Source: Ochromonadaceae sp. CCMP2298 (lineage: Eukaryota; Sar; Synurophyceae; Ochromonadales; Ochromonadaceae). Taken from it: a DNA stretch of 20,695 nt. Both the position numbers and the translations under genes were made by a program. Positions 11,740-18,778 of the stretch are shown one piece after another. The stretch lies in NCBI GenBank assembly GCA_026770595.1, contig MU633878.1, positions 1 through 20,695 on the forward strand, read 5' to 3'. The notes beneath the pieces were generated by a model that had not been told where the DNA came from, did no database searches, and saw nothing but the letters and a program-made list of their open reading frames with translations. The stretch's first letter is position 1; each line of letters opens with the position of its first letter.

Positions 11740-12336
11740 TTACTGGTTGAAAGCGACGGGGTAGCCGAGCAGGGAGTTGATGATGTAGGGGTTTCCATCG
11801 AGCTTCTCGTGGATCATCAGGGCGAGAATGCCCATCTGGGCGGCGCGGCCGTTGTTGAGCTCGACAGCCTTGCGGCGGTCCACGGTGAGGTCGGGGTAGT
11901 CCGACTCGCACTTCTCCTCGATGTCCTCCTGCACGGAGCCGAAGCCCAGCTCCAGCACGCCAATGAAGGCGAAGATCTGCGCCAGGCCAGCAGCGGGGAT
12001 GGTGTCGAAGGCGGCAAGGCCGGCCTTCACGGAGGAGAAGGGCACTCCGAAGGCGATCTCGCCGGGCATGCGGAAGCCAGCGGTGTTCAGCATGTGGCCC
12101 AGGATGGCGAGCATGGAGATGCGGCCGTGTTTGATCTCGACGTAGCGCAGGCGGTCGAAGCGCTCCTGGTCGGCCTCCTTGAGGAGACCCAGAGGATCCC
12201 AGAAGCCGAGGGGGGCCTGGGCGCCGATGGCCTCCTCAAAGCCCATGCGCAGGGCAGAGGTGGTGGCGACCTTGCCCGCCGGGGCGAAGGCGGAGGCGCC
12301 GATGAAGGAAGCGAGGAGAACGATGGTGCGGAACAT
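11740..12336 (-). CDS. fucoxanthin-chlorophyll a/c binding protein, FCP-3 (type A)
   Basis: This 198-residue antenna protein has the signal and transit region MFRTIVLLASFIGASAFAP, helix 1 with EIKHGRISM and helix 3 with ELNNGRAAQMG (Glu149). The A-type block CESDYPDLTVDRRKAVELNN matches FCP-1. The frame continues upstream to 12429, but the start at 12336 is chosen because it aligns exactly with the other three proteins and opens the signal peptide; the extra 31 residues are polar leader. RLRYVEIKHGR is closer to the common Lhcf form than the TVENKHGR of the other copies, so this may be the least altered member. It is head-to-head with FCP-4 across 273 bp. It lies outside the inverted repeat and its flanks are unlike those of FCP-1. 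Confidence 0.97.
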   Translation of the reverse strand: MFRTIVLLASFIGASAFAPAGKVATTSALRMGFEEAIGAQAPLGFWDPLGLLKEADQERFDRLRYVEIKHGRISMLAILGHMLNTAGFRMPGEIAFGVPFSSVKAGLAAFDTIPAAGLAQIFAFIGVLELGFGSVQEDIEEKCESDYPDLTVDRRKAVELNNGRAAQMGILALMIHEKLDGNPYIINSLLGYPVAFNQ

Positions 12337-12609
12337 GGTCGGTTGAATTGGGTTGTGAGAAGGCACCGCAGATGGGGCAGAAGCGCGGAGTTCATGCCCC
12401 CAAAAGTTGATGCGGATCTTTTGTCCCAAAATCCAGCGTAACGCACGCCCGTTACGCCGGGACTTGAACTGTCCTGAACAAGATCCTGCCGGATCCTCGC
12501 TGCTCCTTCAACCCCTTGCTCATCGGCCCTCTGCCTGCAGGTTCGGAAGTTCGATGCAAGCCGTTGTTCTGCGATCGTCTTCCAAGCACAATCCCTAGTC
12601 CCTGCAAAG
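12337..12609. promoter_or_regulatory. divergent promoter of FCP-3 and FCP-4
   Basis: This 273-bp spacer is unrelated by eye to the FCP-1/FCP-2 promoter. It contains a perfect inverted repeat, GCGTAACG-cacgcc-CGTTACGC, at 12436-12457. No TATA box was seen. The compact size suggests shared control of the two genes. Confidence 0.55.
12436..12457. promoter_or_regulatory. 8-bp inverted repeat GCGTAACG/CGTTACGC
   Basis: Two perfect 8-bp arms are separated by 6 bp, between the FCP-3 and FCP-4 starts. A dyad of this size suits a dimeric transcription factor. The same 8-mer recurs at 19108-19115 in another divergent spacer, as part of the palindrome TTACGCGTAA. Confidence 0.45.
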
Positions 12610-13212
12610 ATGTTCCGCTCCATCGTTCTCCTCGCTTCATTCATCGGCGCCGCCGCCTTCGCCCCCGCGGGCAAGGTCGCCACCACCTCTGCCCTGCGCA
12701 TGGGCTTCGAGAACGCCATCGGCGCGCAGGCCCCCCTCGGCTTCTGGGATCCCCTCGGCATCCTCGCCGACGCCGACCAGGCCAAGTTCGACCGCCTGCG
12801 TACCGTGGAGAACAAGCACGGCCGCATCTCCATGCTCGCCATCCTCGGCCACATCGTGACCGCCGCCGGCGTCCGCTGCGGTGGCGACATCGCCCCCGGC
12901 CTCCCCTTCTCCCAGATGAAGGCTGGCCTCGCCGCCCTCGACACCATCCCCTCTGCTGGTCTGGCGCAGCTGATTGGCTTCATCGGCCTGATCGAGCTGG
13001 GCTTCGACTCCCGCAAGGAGGAGATCGAGGTGGCGCAGCTCAAGGCCTCCAAGTGGGACCAGAAGACCATCGACAAGAAGACCGCCATCGAGCTCAACAA
13101 CGGCCGCGCCGCGCAGATGGGCATCCTCGCCCTCATGGTTCACGAGAAGCTGGACAACAACCCTTACATCCTCAACGCTATGCTGGGCGCACCCGTGGCC
13201 TTCAACCAGTAA
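12610..13212 (+). CDS. fucoxanthin-chlorophyll a/c binding protein, FCP-4 (type B)
   Basis: This 200-residue antenna protein opens MFRSIVLLASFIGAAAFAP, with helix 1 ENKHGRISM (Glu67, His70, Arg72) and helix 3 ELNNGRAAQMG (Glu151, Asn154, Arg156). The block AQLKASKWDQKTIDKK matches FCP-2 and defines type B. Small differences from FCP-2 include CGGDIAPGLPF in the loop and PYILNAMLG near the C-terminus. The stop codon context AACCAGTAAGC is repeated just downstream. The start aligns with all paralogues. It has no intron. It is head-to-head with FCP-3. Confidence 0.97.
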   Translation: MFRSIVLLASFIGAAAFAPAGKVATTSALRMGFENAIGAQAPLGFWDPLGILADADQAKFDRLRTVENKHGRISMLAILGHIVTAAGVRCGGDIAPGLPFSQMKAGLAALDTIPSAGLAQLIGFIGLIELGFDSRKEEIEVAQLKASKWDQKTIDKKTAIELNNGRAAQMGILALMVHEKLDNNPYILNAMLGAPVAFNQ

Positions 13213-13245
13213 GCTCACAACCAGTAAGCAGTAAGCAGTAAGCTC
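13203..13245 (+). repeat. short tandem repeats over the FCP-4 stop
   Basis: CAACCAGTAAGC, which contains the stop codon, is repeated after a few bases and followed by two more CAGTAAGC-like units. This gives about four AGTAAGC copies, consistent with local slippage. Confidence 0.8.
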
Positions 13246-13534
13246 AATGCCCCTGAGCCCTGAGACATTGAGTCTGTGTTCTGCTCGCCGAAGCAGTTAA
13301 GCTGGGTCCCCTAGCGCCTAATCTTGGATTTTTGCTGTAGATCCTACCAATTTTAAGACCAGCCACTGGTCAACCCATTTGTAACATAAGTAGCCCGAGT
13401 GGCAAAAAGCAAGTGCAGATTTTTTGTACAAAGTTTAAGCACCGTGTATACGAAACACTCTAGGGGTGTAAATACGTAATCCTAGCATTCGATTCTACTG
13501 TACCATGCTACTGTGGTATGCTACTGTGCTGCTG
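13213..13534. other. convergent spacer
   Basis: This spacer lies between the 3' ends of FCP-4 and the CinA-like fusion. Apart from the AGTAAGC repeats at its left edge and GCTACTGTG-like repeats near 13500-13530, it is unremarkable AT-richer sequence. No gene or RNA was recognised. Confidence 0.6.
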
Positions 13535-15175
13535 CTACTTCTGCGCTCTCTCACGCAGCTGCGTGGAGGACAGGTCTAGTCGGAACTGCCCCTCGCTCAG
13601 GCCCGTGAACAGGTCCAGCACCTCCTGGGGCAGCGTGTCGCACGTAGGGGTGACGGTCGTATTGCCCGCCTGCGAGAGCGGCGCGGTCTGCAGGATGGAC
13701 TGGCAGGTCTCGAAGGTGGTCTGCCCAGCAGCAGTCACCACTCTTCCGCCCACAGTGAAGGAGCATTTGTTGGCCGCGATGCCCATCAGCGCAGCCACCA
13801 TGTTCAGCGCACGTCGGTCCGAGCCAGCGGCAATCACCTGGCTGGAGTTTTTGTCTGCGTAGTACTTGGTGTCCAGCAGGCGCACCATGGTGTCAGCGCC
13901 CATGAGGAAGGTGCAGCCGGCGAAGATGCGCGCCTTCTTGGCGAACAAAGGCGCAGAGGTCACGCTCACCGCAAAGTTCCTCACGTGCATCTGGTCGAAC
14001 AAAGGGTTCTCCGAGGCGTCGAACTGCCTCAGGCGGCGCTCCACCTCCTCCCGGGCGATGGGCGGCTTGTCTGCGTTGAGGGCTGACATCTCGAACACCA
14101 CCAGGGGGGGTCGGAAGGGCTCGCTGCCGCAGTGCGCCGCCTCCAGGCGCTGCACCTCTGCACGCACTAGCGCCAGGTGTCCCTCGTGCAGGGGGTTAAA
14201 CGAACCGGGGTAGACCAGGCTGCCGGGGGGCACCACCACGTCCTCGAAGTGCGCGAACTCCTCTGCCAGACCCCCTGTACCCCCTGTGCCCCCTGCAACC
14301 CCTGTGCCCCCTGTGCCACTCTTCTTTACGAACAGCACGTGCGCCGCCCTCGCCGCATACACGTTGTCCAGCACGTCGCCGCTAAGACGCTGCTGCACGT
14401 ACACCGTTTCTGCCTCCTTAGACGCCGCAGAGGCGGAGGCAGAGGCGGGGGGGAGGGACCCTGTGGTGGCGTTCTTCGCGAGCATGGCGGCTGCGGGCAG
14501 GGGCAGGCCCACGTGCGTAGCGAGAGCCTCCAAGAGCAGCTGCGAGCATGCAGCGTCCTCGCCTACGCGGTCCCGCTTTCCCTTCTCCAGCTGGACCGAG
14601 TAGGTGCTGCAGCCGTCACCGGAGCACACCCCGACGTGGGCGCGGTGGGGGCCCCTCTTCGGCTGAGCGGACACCAGCGCCGCCGTGCAGGACAGACCCA
14701 GCACTGGGCCCCTCGCTGCGATGGCTGCTATGTTGTGCTTGTTCTCCTGGAGCAGCAGCGCGCAGCTGGATCTGTAGGAGGCGAAGGCGATGGCCATGGC
14801 AGTCTCCTCGCTGCAGGAGGTGCCGTCCGCGCCCCCGCCGTGCTGCAGCATGAACGACGCCAGAGCGGAACGTGCATAGGGAACCTGAGCGTCCAACACG
14901 CACGCAGAGGCCCCAGGCACTGTGAGCAGCCACTGCAGCACTCCTACGCCGCCGCCCGTCACGTGCACGGAGAAGGCAGGCGCGGGCTGCAGAGCGTAGA
15001 TGTCCGTGATGAGCTGCTGCAGGTCCAAGGGTGACCCGCTGCTGCGGGGCGGAGTAGCAGTAGTGCTGAAGGCAGACATTGGCAGCGATTGGAGCGCGGT
15101 AAGTGGCCGTGTGTAGTATGACTTGCTCGGGTTCAAGGACAGGAAGCACGCTACTGGCTTGATCACTCGCATCAC
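13535..15175 (-). CDS. CinA-like domain fused to a nicotinate-nucleotide-adenylyltransferase-like domain
   Basis: This 546-residue, two-domain protein resembles a conserved plant and algal family (the Arabidopsis At2g01220 type). Residues about 52-230 resemble the CinA C-terminal (NMN amidase) fold, with HVTGGGVGVLQWLLTVPGAS at 71-90. Residues about 320-546 are a nucleotidylyltransferase with PGSFNPLHEGH (HxGH at 330-333) and SSTQLR at 536-541, the two nucleotide-binding motifs of NMN/NaMN adenylyltransferases. ELSAL-like and ADKPPI motifs (SALNADKPPI) support the family. In the CinA part the catalytic Ser of AESCTGG is replaced and the Lys after the Tyr is absent (PYARSAL), so amidase activity is doubtful. 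Residues 1-32 are basic and hydrophobic and may target a mitochondrion; Met33 is an alternative start. A Gly/Thr linker lies at about 296-312. A role in NAD metabolism is inference. Confidence 0.9.
   Translation of the reverse strand: MMRVIKPVACFLSLNPSKSYYTRPLTALQSLPMSAFSTTATPPRSSGSPLDLQQLITDIYALQPAPAFSVHVTGGGVGVLQWLLTVPGASACVLDAQVPYARSALASFMLQHGGGADGTSCSEETAMAIAFASYRSSCALLLQENKHNIAAIAARGPVLGLSCTAALVSAQPKRGPHRAHVGVCSGDGCSTYSVQLEKGKRDRVGEDAACSQLLLEALATHVGLPLPAAAMLAKNATTGSLPPASASASAASKEAETVYVQQRLSGDVLDNVYAARAAHVLFVKKSGTGGTGVAGGTGGTGGLAEEFAHFEDVVVPPGSLVYPGSFNPLHEGHLALVRAEVQRLEAAHCGSEPFRPPLVVFEMSALNADKPPIAREEVERRLRQFDASENPLFDQMHVRNFAVSVTSAPLFAKKARIFAGCTFLMGADTMVRLLDTKYYADKNSSQVIAAGSDRRALNMVAALMGIAANKCSFTVGGRVVTAAGQTTFETCQSILQTAPLSQAGNTTVTPTCDTLPQEVLDLFTGLSEGQFRLDLSSTQLRERAQK
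14270..14325. repeat. in-gene minisatellite encoding a Gly/Thr linker
   Basis: Tandem units close to CCCCCTGTG on the plus strand encode Gly-Gly-Thr repeats on the coding strand, at the junction between the CinA-like and adenylyltransferase domains. The position suits a flexible linker of variable length. Confidence 0.7.
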
Positions 15176-15714
15176 GTCCTAGGCCTATCTTCGCATCGTC
15201 CTCTCTCCACGCTGCTTCTGGTAAGGTTGAGAGCGACGGCTACAGCAGATCACAATGGTGGAGGGAGCTGCAACGCGGCGCTCCTGTGCCCACGACTCGC
15301 TGCAGAGAACAGGAAGCCGCTCTCCAAGACAAACGCACAGATCGAAGTGCGATTGCCACAATTCCCAGGGGACCACGATTGTCCCCTGGGAATTGTGGCC
15401 TCTTTTGCCCCCCAAAAAAACGTTTCATTTTGGGAAGAGGCATCGTTGGGCAGAAACTCTTGGACAAGTCCGAGATCAGATCCACCTTGCTCCTGCCCGA
15501 CAGCCGCCACAATCCAGCTCTCCCGCCGGACCAGCGGGCAGCGGCTTTCGACGCACTGACGGCTCTGCGAGCAGGCGTGTCGAGCGCGCAAGAGGGACTC
15601 TGCCCGGTACAGCAGTGAGTGCGGAGAGCAGTCGCTGCGTCTGACCGGAGGTGGCTCCACTCGCCGCGAGAAACCGACTGCAGGGCAGACTATAGGAAAG
15701 CAAAGTCTGCAGAG
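15176..15714. promoter_or_regulatory. divergent promoter region with a perfect 19-bp hairpin
   Basis: This spacer lies between the CinA-like fusion and CFAP221. It holds a perfect inverted repeat at 15355-15399, directly followed by a TTTTGCC motif at 15403-15409 and an A-run. Positions 15619-15714 are open in the CFAP221 frame but contain no ATG, so they are taken as leader. The spacer is too short to hold the roughly 240-residue N-terminal region found in animal CFAP221. Confidence 0.55.
15355..15399. repeat. perfect 19-bp inverted repeat, 7-nt loop
   Basis: The arms are GCCACAATTCCCAGGGGAC (15355-15373) and its exact reverse complement (15381-15399), with loop CACGATT. It could be a cruciform or RNA hairpin, a dyad binding site, or the remains of a small palindromic insertion. 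No target-site duplication was seen. Confidence 0.9.
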
Positions 15715-18126
15715 ATGACCTATTTCGGCACCACTGCGATGCTGCGCCTGGACGGGGACCGGGTGATGGAGGGTCTTCGCGTGCCGCCCAATCTGGAGAA
15801 CGTGTCTTCCATCAACTTCGTGCTCACGCAGGAGCCGGGCAAGCTCAAGCCCAAGGACCTCAAGGTGGCCATAGAGCGCAACCGGGCAGAAAGGGAGCTG
15901 CGTGCGGCGGAGCAGGACAAGCTGCGGGAGGAGGGGGGCGGTGCGGGCATGCTGGACCTCAGGGGCATTCTGGCAGAGGAGCGACTCAACTCCTCTGAGG
16001 GCGACCCCTTCAAGAGGCAACTACGAGAGATGGCCTTCCTAGCAGACGTGGACGACGTGGACAAGTTGGAGATAGAGAAGGGCTTTAGGGTGTCTGAGGA
16101 CTACGTGGGCAGTGCGCTGCTCTCCAGCAAGGACGTGAGTGTGGTCTTCCGGCAAAGACGGCTGGCGCTGCTGCACAAGAAGCGGTCTGAGTGGCGCCAC
16201 TTGCAGGGCAGGGACCAAACAGCGCTCTTCTCGCCCACACATCCGCTCGTGAAGGCTGGCGCTGCTGCGGAGACTGCGCGGGTGCTTTTGTCCACTGCGC
16301 AGCCGCACTTCGACGCGAACCGCAACGACGTGTGGGCCAAGAGACTCAACACGCTACGGCGCTTCGTGGCCCTCGTCAGCCAGTGGCTCATCCGCAGACG
16401 CGTGCAGGAGCGCATGGGCAAGGTGCTGAAGCTGTTCCACGAGAACGGCTGCTTCACGCGGGAGCAGGTGCGCGCCTTTGTGGAGCTGGCTCCCTCCAAG
16501 CAGATGGAGAAGAAAGCCGCACCCACCGCGGGGCAGACACACGCACAGGAGTCCAAGTCCGCGCTTGACGACTTCGACGACACCCCGGCCCCTCCTGCGG
16601 ACCCGCAAAGGCCCGCCTCAGTGTCGTCGATGGTGTTCGCTCTGCCCAACCAGGCGCTGCAGGCACGAGAGAGGAACGCAGCCATCATCGCAGCAGCCGC
16701 AGATAAGGTGCAGCGGGGGGAGAGCGAAATAACACCCGAGATGGCGCGTAGAGTGTTATTCCCGCGCTGCAACCCCACGCACGGGGGGGGGGGCGATCGG
16801 GAGCTGCTGCCTATCTCTGACACGTCCAAGCTGGTGCAGTTCGACGACAGGACCTTCTTCCAGCTCAAGAGCAAACCTGAGTACATCACGCTGGGATACG
16901 GGCCAGAGCCACTGCCCCCCGCGCCTGTGTATCTGCCCCCCTGTCGCGGGAGGGCGCTGAGGCTGGGGGCACCGGAGGAGAAGGCATTGCGGCCGCCTGC
17001 AGATGCGGGGGCGAAGGAGGGTGCTCCGGAGACTGCTGCCTGGCTGCCCGCAGAGGAGACAGCCCCTGAGCCCGCGCTGCTACGGCGGCTGATAGAGGGC
17101 GAGAAAGAGGTGGTTAGCGCAGTAGAGATGGAGGTGGCGGAGCAGAGCGCGGAGGAGTTGGCGGCTGCTGCGACCATGGCCATTGTGGGTGCGATGCCTT
17201 CCTGGCTGGCGCAGGGGGAGGACACCTGGCCGCAGTCAGAACTGGACTTCCTGCGACCCAGCCCGGAGCTGCGCACTTACGGGCCTGACGGTCCCAGACG
17301 CAGCGAACTGGACGCAGACTGGCCTCTGCGGCCTGACTCCGAGCAGCTGCTGTACCAAGCAGACCCCAGCCTGCGCAGTGAGTGGGGCAGCAGCGCAGGC
17401 TTCCTCTCAGCCAACATCTACCTGCTGGGCAACCAGGAGAGCCGCAACAGAGACGCGCCCCCTGCACCAGGCCCCACTCTGTCCGACTACTACCTACCGG
17501 ACGGAGACAGACACCGCTCTGGCCTGGGCTGCTTCGCGCGCGACCACCTGCGTGGGGACCTAGAGTGGGACGCGGACGTGGCTCCTCTGCAGAGCAAGCA
17601 GGACAAGCGGGACTACCTCACTGACAGCGAGTCGGACTCCGAGGAGGGGTACGCCAACCTCAAGCCGTCACTGCACAGAGCGCGTAAGCTGCTGCAGCCC
17701 CCGCCCCCCAAGGAGGAGCCAGTGGTGCCTGCGGGCAAGAGCAAGAAGGGCGAGCCCGCACCCGTGCCCGTGACGATAGCCGTGGAGGAGGACGACTCGT
17801 TCGTGCTGGGGGAGGAGCAACGGAAGGAGGAGCAGGTGGAGCTGCTGAGGGACCGGAAGACGCTCGACCTGGAGAGCACCATTCTGCGCGCACGCAAGGC
17901 CAAGTTGGACCTGTTCGCACAGAAGATGTGCGAGGTGTCCGCGCACAGCCGGTGCCTTTTGCAGGCGCTGCCTCTGCAGATGCCCTTCCACTCGTACGAG
18001 GAGGAGGTGCAGCTGCTGCAGGATGCGCGCATGCCCCCGCTCAGCGCACAGCATGTAGAGAGTGGATTGGGCAGTTCTATGGACTCGATGAACCTGTCGC
18101 CCACCATGTCTCCCATGAAGGGATAG
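15715..18126 (+). CDS. CFAP221: CFAP221 (PCDP1), ciliary central-pair protein
   Basis: This 803-residue protein matches the family known from the C1d projection of the ciliary central pair, where it works with CFAP46, CFAP54 and CFAP74 in controlling beat. Diagnostic stretches are LTQEPGKLKPKDL (about 36-48), the REMAFLADVDDVDKLE region, NDVWAKRLNTLRRF followed by basic helices (about 203-240), and the C-terminal ARRVLFPRCNP and EYITLGYGPEPLPPAP segments (about 340-415). The last 380 or so residues are acidic and low in complexity. The first ATG in frame is 15715; upstream open codons lack ATG. Animal CFAP221 has an N-terminal MSP-like region of about 240 residues before the QEPGKLK motif; here only about 38 residues precede it. 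A run of 11 G at 16783-16793 lies in the coding sequence. I see no intron. Confidence 0.88.
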   Translation: MTYFGTTAMLRLDGDRVMEGLRVPPNLENVSSINFVLTQEPGKLKPKDLKVAIERNRAERELRAAEQDKLREEGGGAGMLDLRGILAEERLNSSEGDPFKRQLREMAFLADVDDVDKLEIEKGFRVSEDYVGSALLSSKDVSVVFRQRRLALLHKKRSEWRHLQGRDQTALFSPTHPLVKAGAAAETARVLLSTAQPHFDANRNDVWAKRLNTLRRFVALVSQWLIRRRVQERMGKVLKLFHENGCFTREQVRAFVELAPSKQMEKKAAPTAGQTHAQESKSALDDFDDTPAPPADPQRPASVSSMVFALPNQALQARERNAAIIAAAADKVQRGESEITPEMARRVLFPRCNPTHGGGGDRELLPISDTSKLVQFDDRTFFQLKSKPEYITLGYGPEPLPPAPVYLPPCRGRALRLGAPEEKALRPPADAGAKEGAPETAAWLPAEETAPEPALLRRLIEGEKEVVSAVEMEVAEQSAEELAAAATMAIVGAMPSWLAQGEDTWPQSELDFLRPSPELRTYGPDGPRRSELDADWPLRPDSEQLLYQADPSLRSEWGSSAGFLSANIYLLGNQESRNRDAPPAPGPTLSDYYLPDGDRHRSGLGCFARDHLRGDLEWDADVAPLQSKQDKRDYLTDSESDSEEGYANLKPSLHRARKLLQPPPPKEEPVVPAGKSKKGEPAPVPVTIAVEEDDSFVLGEEQRKEEQVELLRDRKTLDLESTILRARKAKLDLFAQKMCEVSAHSRCLLQALPLQMPFHSYEEEVQLLQDARMPPLSAQHVESGLGSSMDSMNLSPTMSPMKG
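16783..16793 (+). repeat. G11 homopolymer inside CFAP221
   Basis: Eleven consecutive G residues encode the Gly run in THGGGGDRE. Such runs slip in replication and in sequencing. Here the frame is intact on both sides, since conserved CFAP221 motifs flank it in the same frame. Confidence 0.9.
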
Positions 18127-18496
18127 GGCGCCTACTCGCAGTGACAGAGTAACGCCTGTGTCTAAGCCATATACATATGTATTTGTACCCCAGCTCTGCA
18201 GAGCTCATGCGCCCGCCGGCTCTCTCACGGAGCTGGGCGGGATTTGTAACGAACAAAGAACAGTAACGAAGAGTAATGAACAGTAACAGATCCCCTTAAC
18301 CCCTGCACCCCTAGAGCTTGAAGCAAGGCCAGCGCCTGCACGGACGTCGCACTCGTATCTTATATCTTACCGCTTTTTACAAACTATCGCGCTCTACAGG
18401 GGTCTGCTATTCTACTGCACGCCCCCAGGACTCTCCCTACACGGGGCGCCGGGCTCCTTCTAATGCTCCTACCGGTAGTCCCTTCTGTACCTTCCT
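18127..18496. other. convergent spacer with degenerate GTAACGAAC repeats
   Basis: This spacer lies between the 3' ends of CFAP221 and uL23m. Positions 18246-18288 hold about four degenerate copies of a GAACAGTAAC-like unit. The rest is unremarkable, and no gene or RNA was recognised. Confidence 0.6.
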
Positions 18497-18778
18497 TTAT
18501 GCGCTGTCTTTGGGCTTGTCGTAGTACACCAGCGCCGTCTTGTAGTTCCGCCGCTTGTAGGAGATGATCCTGCGCTTGCCGTAGAAGCGCTTCCACTTGC
18601 CCAGGAAGTTGGCCGTCATGACCTTGTTGACGGGCACGTTGTAGATCTTGGTCAGGTACTGCGTTATCTCGAACTTCGTCATGCTGGGGGGCACGTGCAG
18701 CAGGGCTTGCGCGGGGGTCTTGGTCGGCTTCCACGAGACCATCCGCATGAACATCGAGGGGAAGAATACGCGCACCAT
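18497..18778 (-). CDS. MRPL23: mitochondrial ribosomal protein uL23m
   Basis: This 93-residue protein matches the uL23 family in its mitochondrial form. In ribosomes uL23 binds domain III of the large-subunit rRNA near the exit tunnel. The segments PPSMTKFEITQYLTKIYNVP, VNKVMTANFLGKWKRFYGKR and YKRRNYKTALVYY correspond to the family helix, basic loop and final strand. The start at 18778 (MVRVFFPSMFMRMV) places the family core at once, as in other short uL23m proteins. The frame stays open upstream to an ATG at 19054, giving 185 residues, so a longer form with a mitochondrial presequence is possible. It is head-to-head with the MOB1-like gene. Confidence 0.87.
   Translation of the reverse strand: MVRVFFPSMFMRMVSWKPTKTPAQALLHVPPSMTKFEITQYLTKIYNVPVNKVMTANFLGKWKRFYGKRRIISYKRRNYKTALVYYDKPKDSA

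Noticed and set aside
12430-12530. Possible minus-strand tRNA near a TTCAAGTCC-like B box
   Set aside because: The flanking bases do not form a T-arm stem, and there is no acceptor stem or A box at the expected distance.
9535-13218. Long open frames antisense to all four FCP genes (about 190-350 residues)
   Set aside because: They appear in the same relative place in every copy because strong codon bias in FCP genes removes stop codons on the other strand. Their translations are rich in Gly, Glu, Asp and Arg without any domain.
13388-13450. TAGCCCGAGTGGC resembling a tRNA A box
   Set aside because: No B box follows at a workable distance and the sequence does not fold as a cloverleaf by eye.
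15619-15714. Extension of CFAP221 to a GTG codon
   Set aside because: The stretch has no ATG in frame and a GTG start is not expected for a nuclear gene. The first ATG is at 15715.
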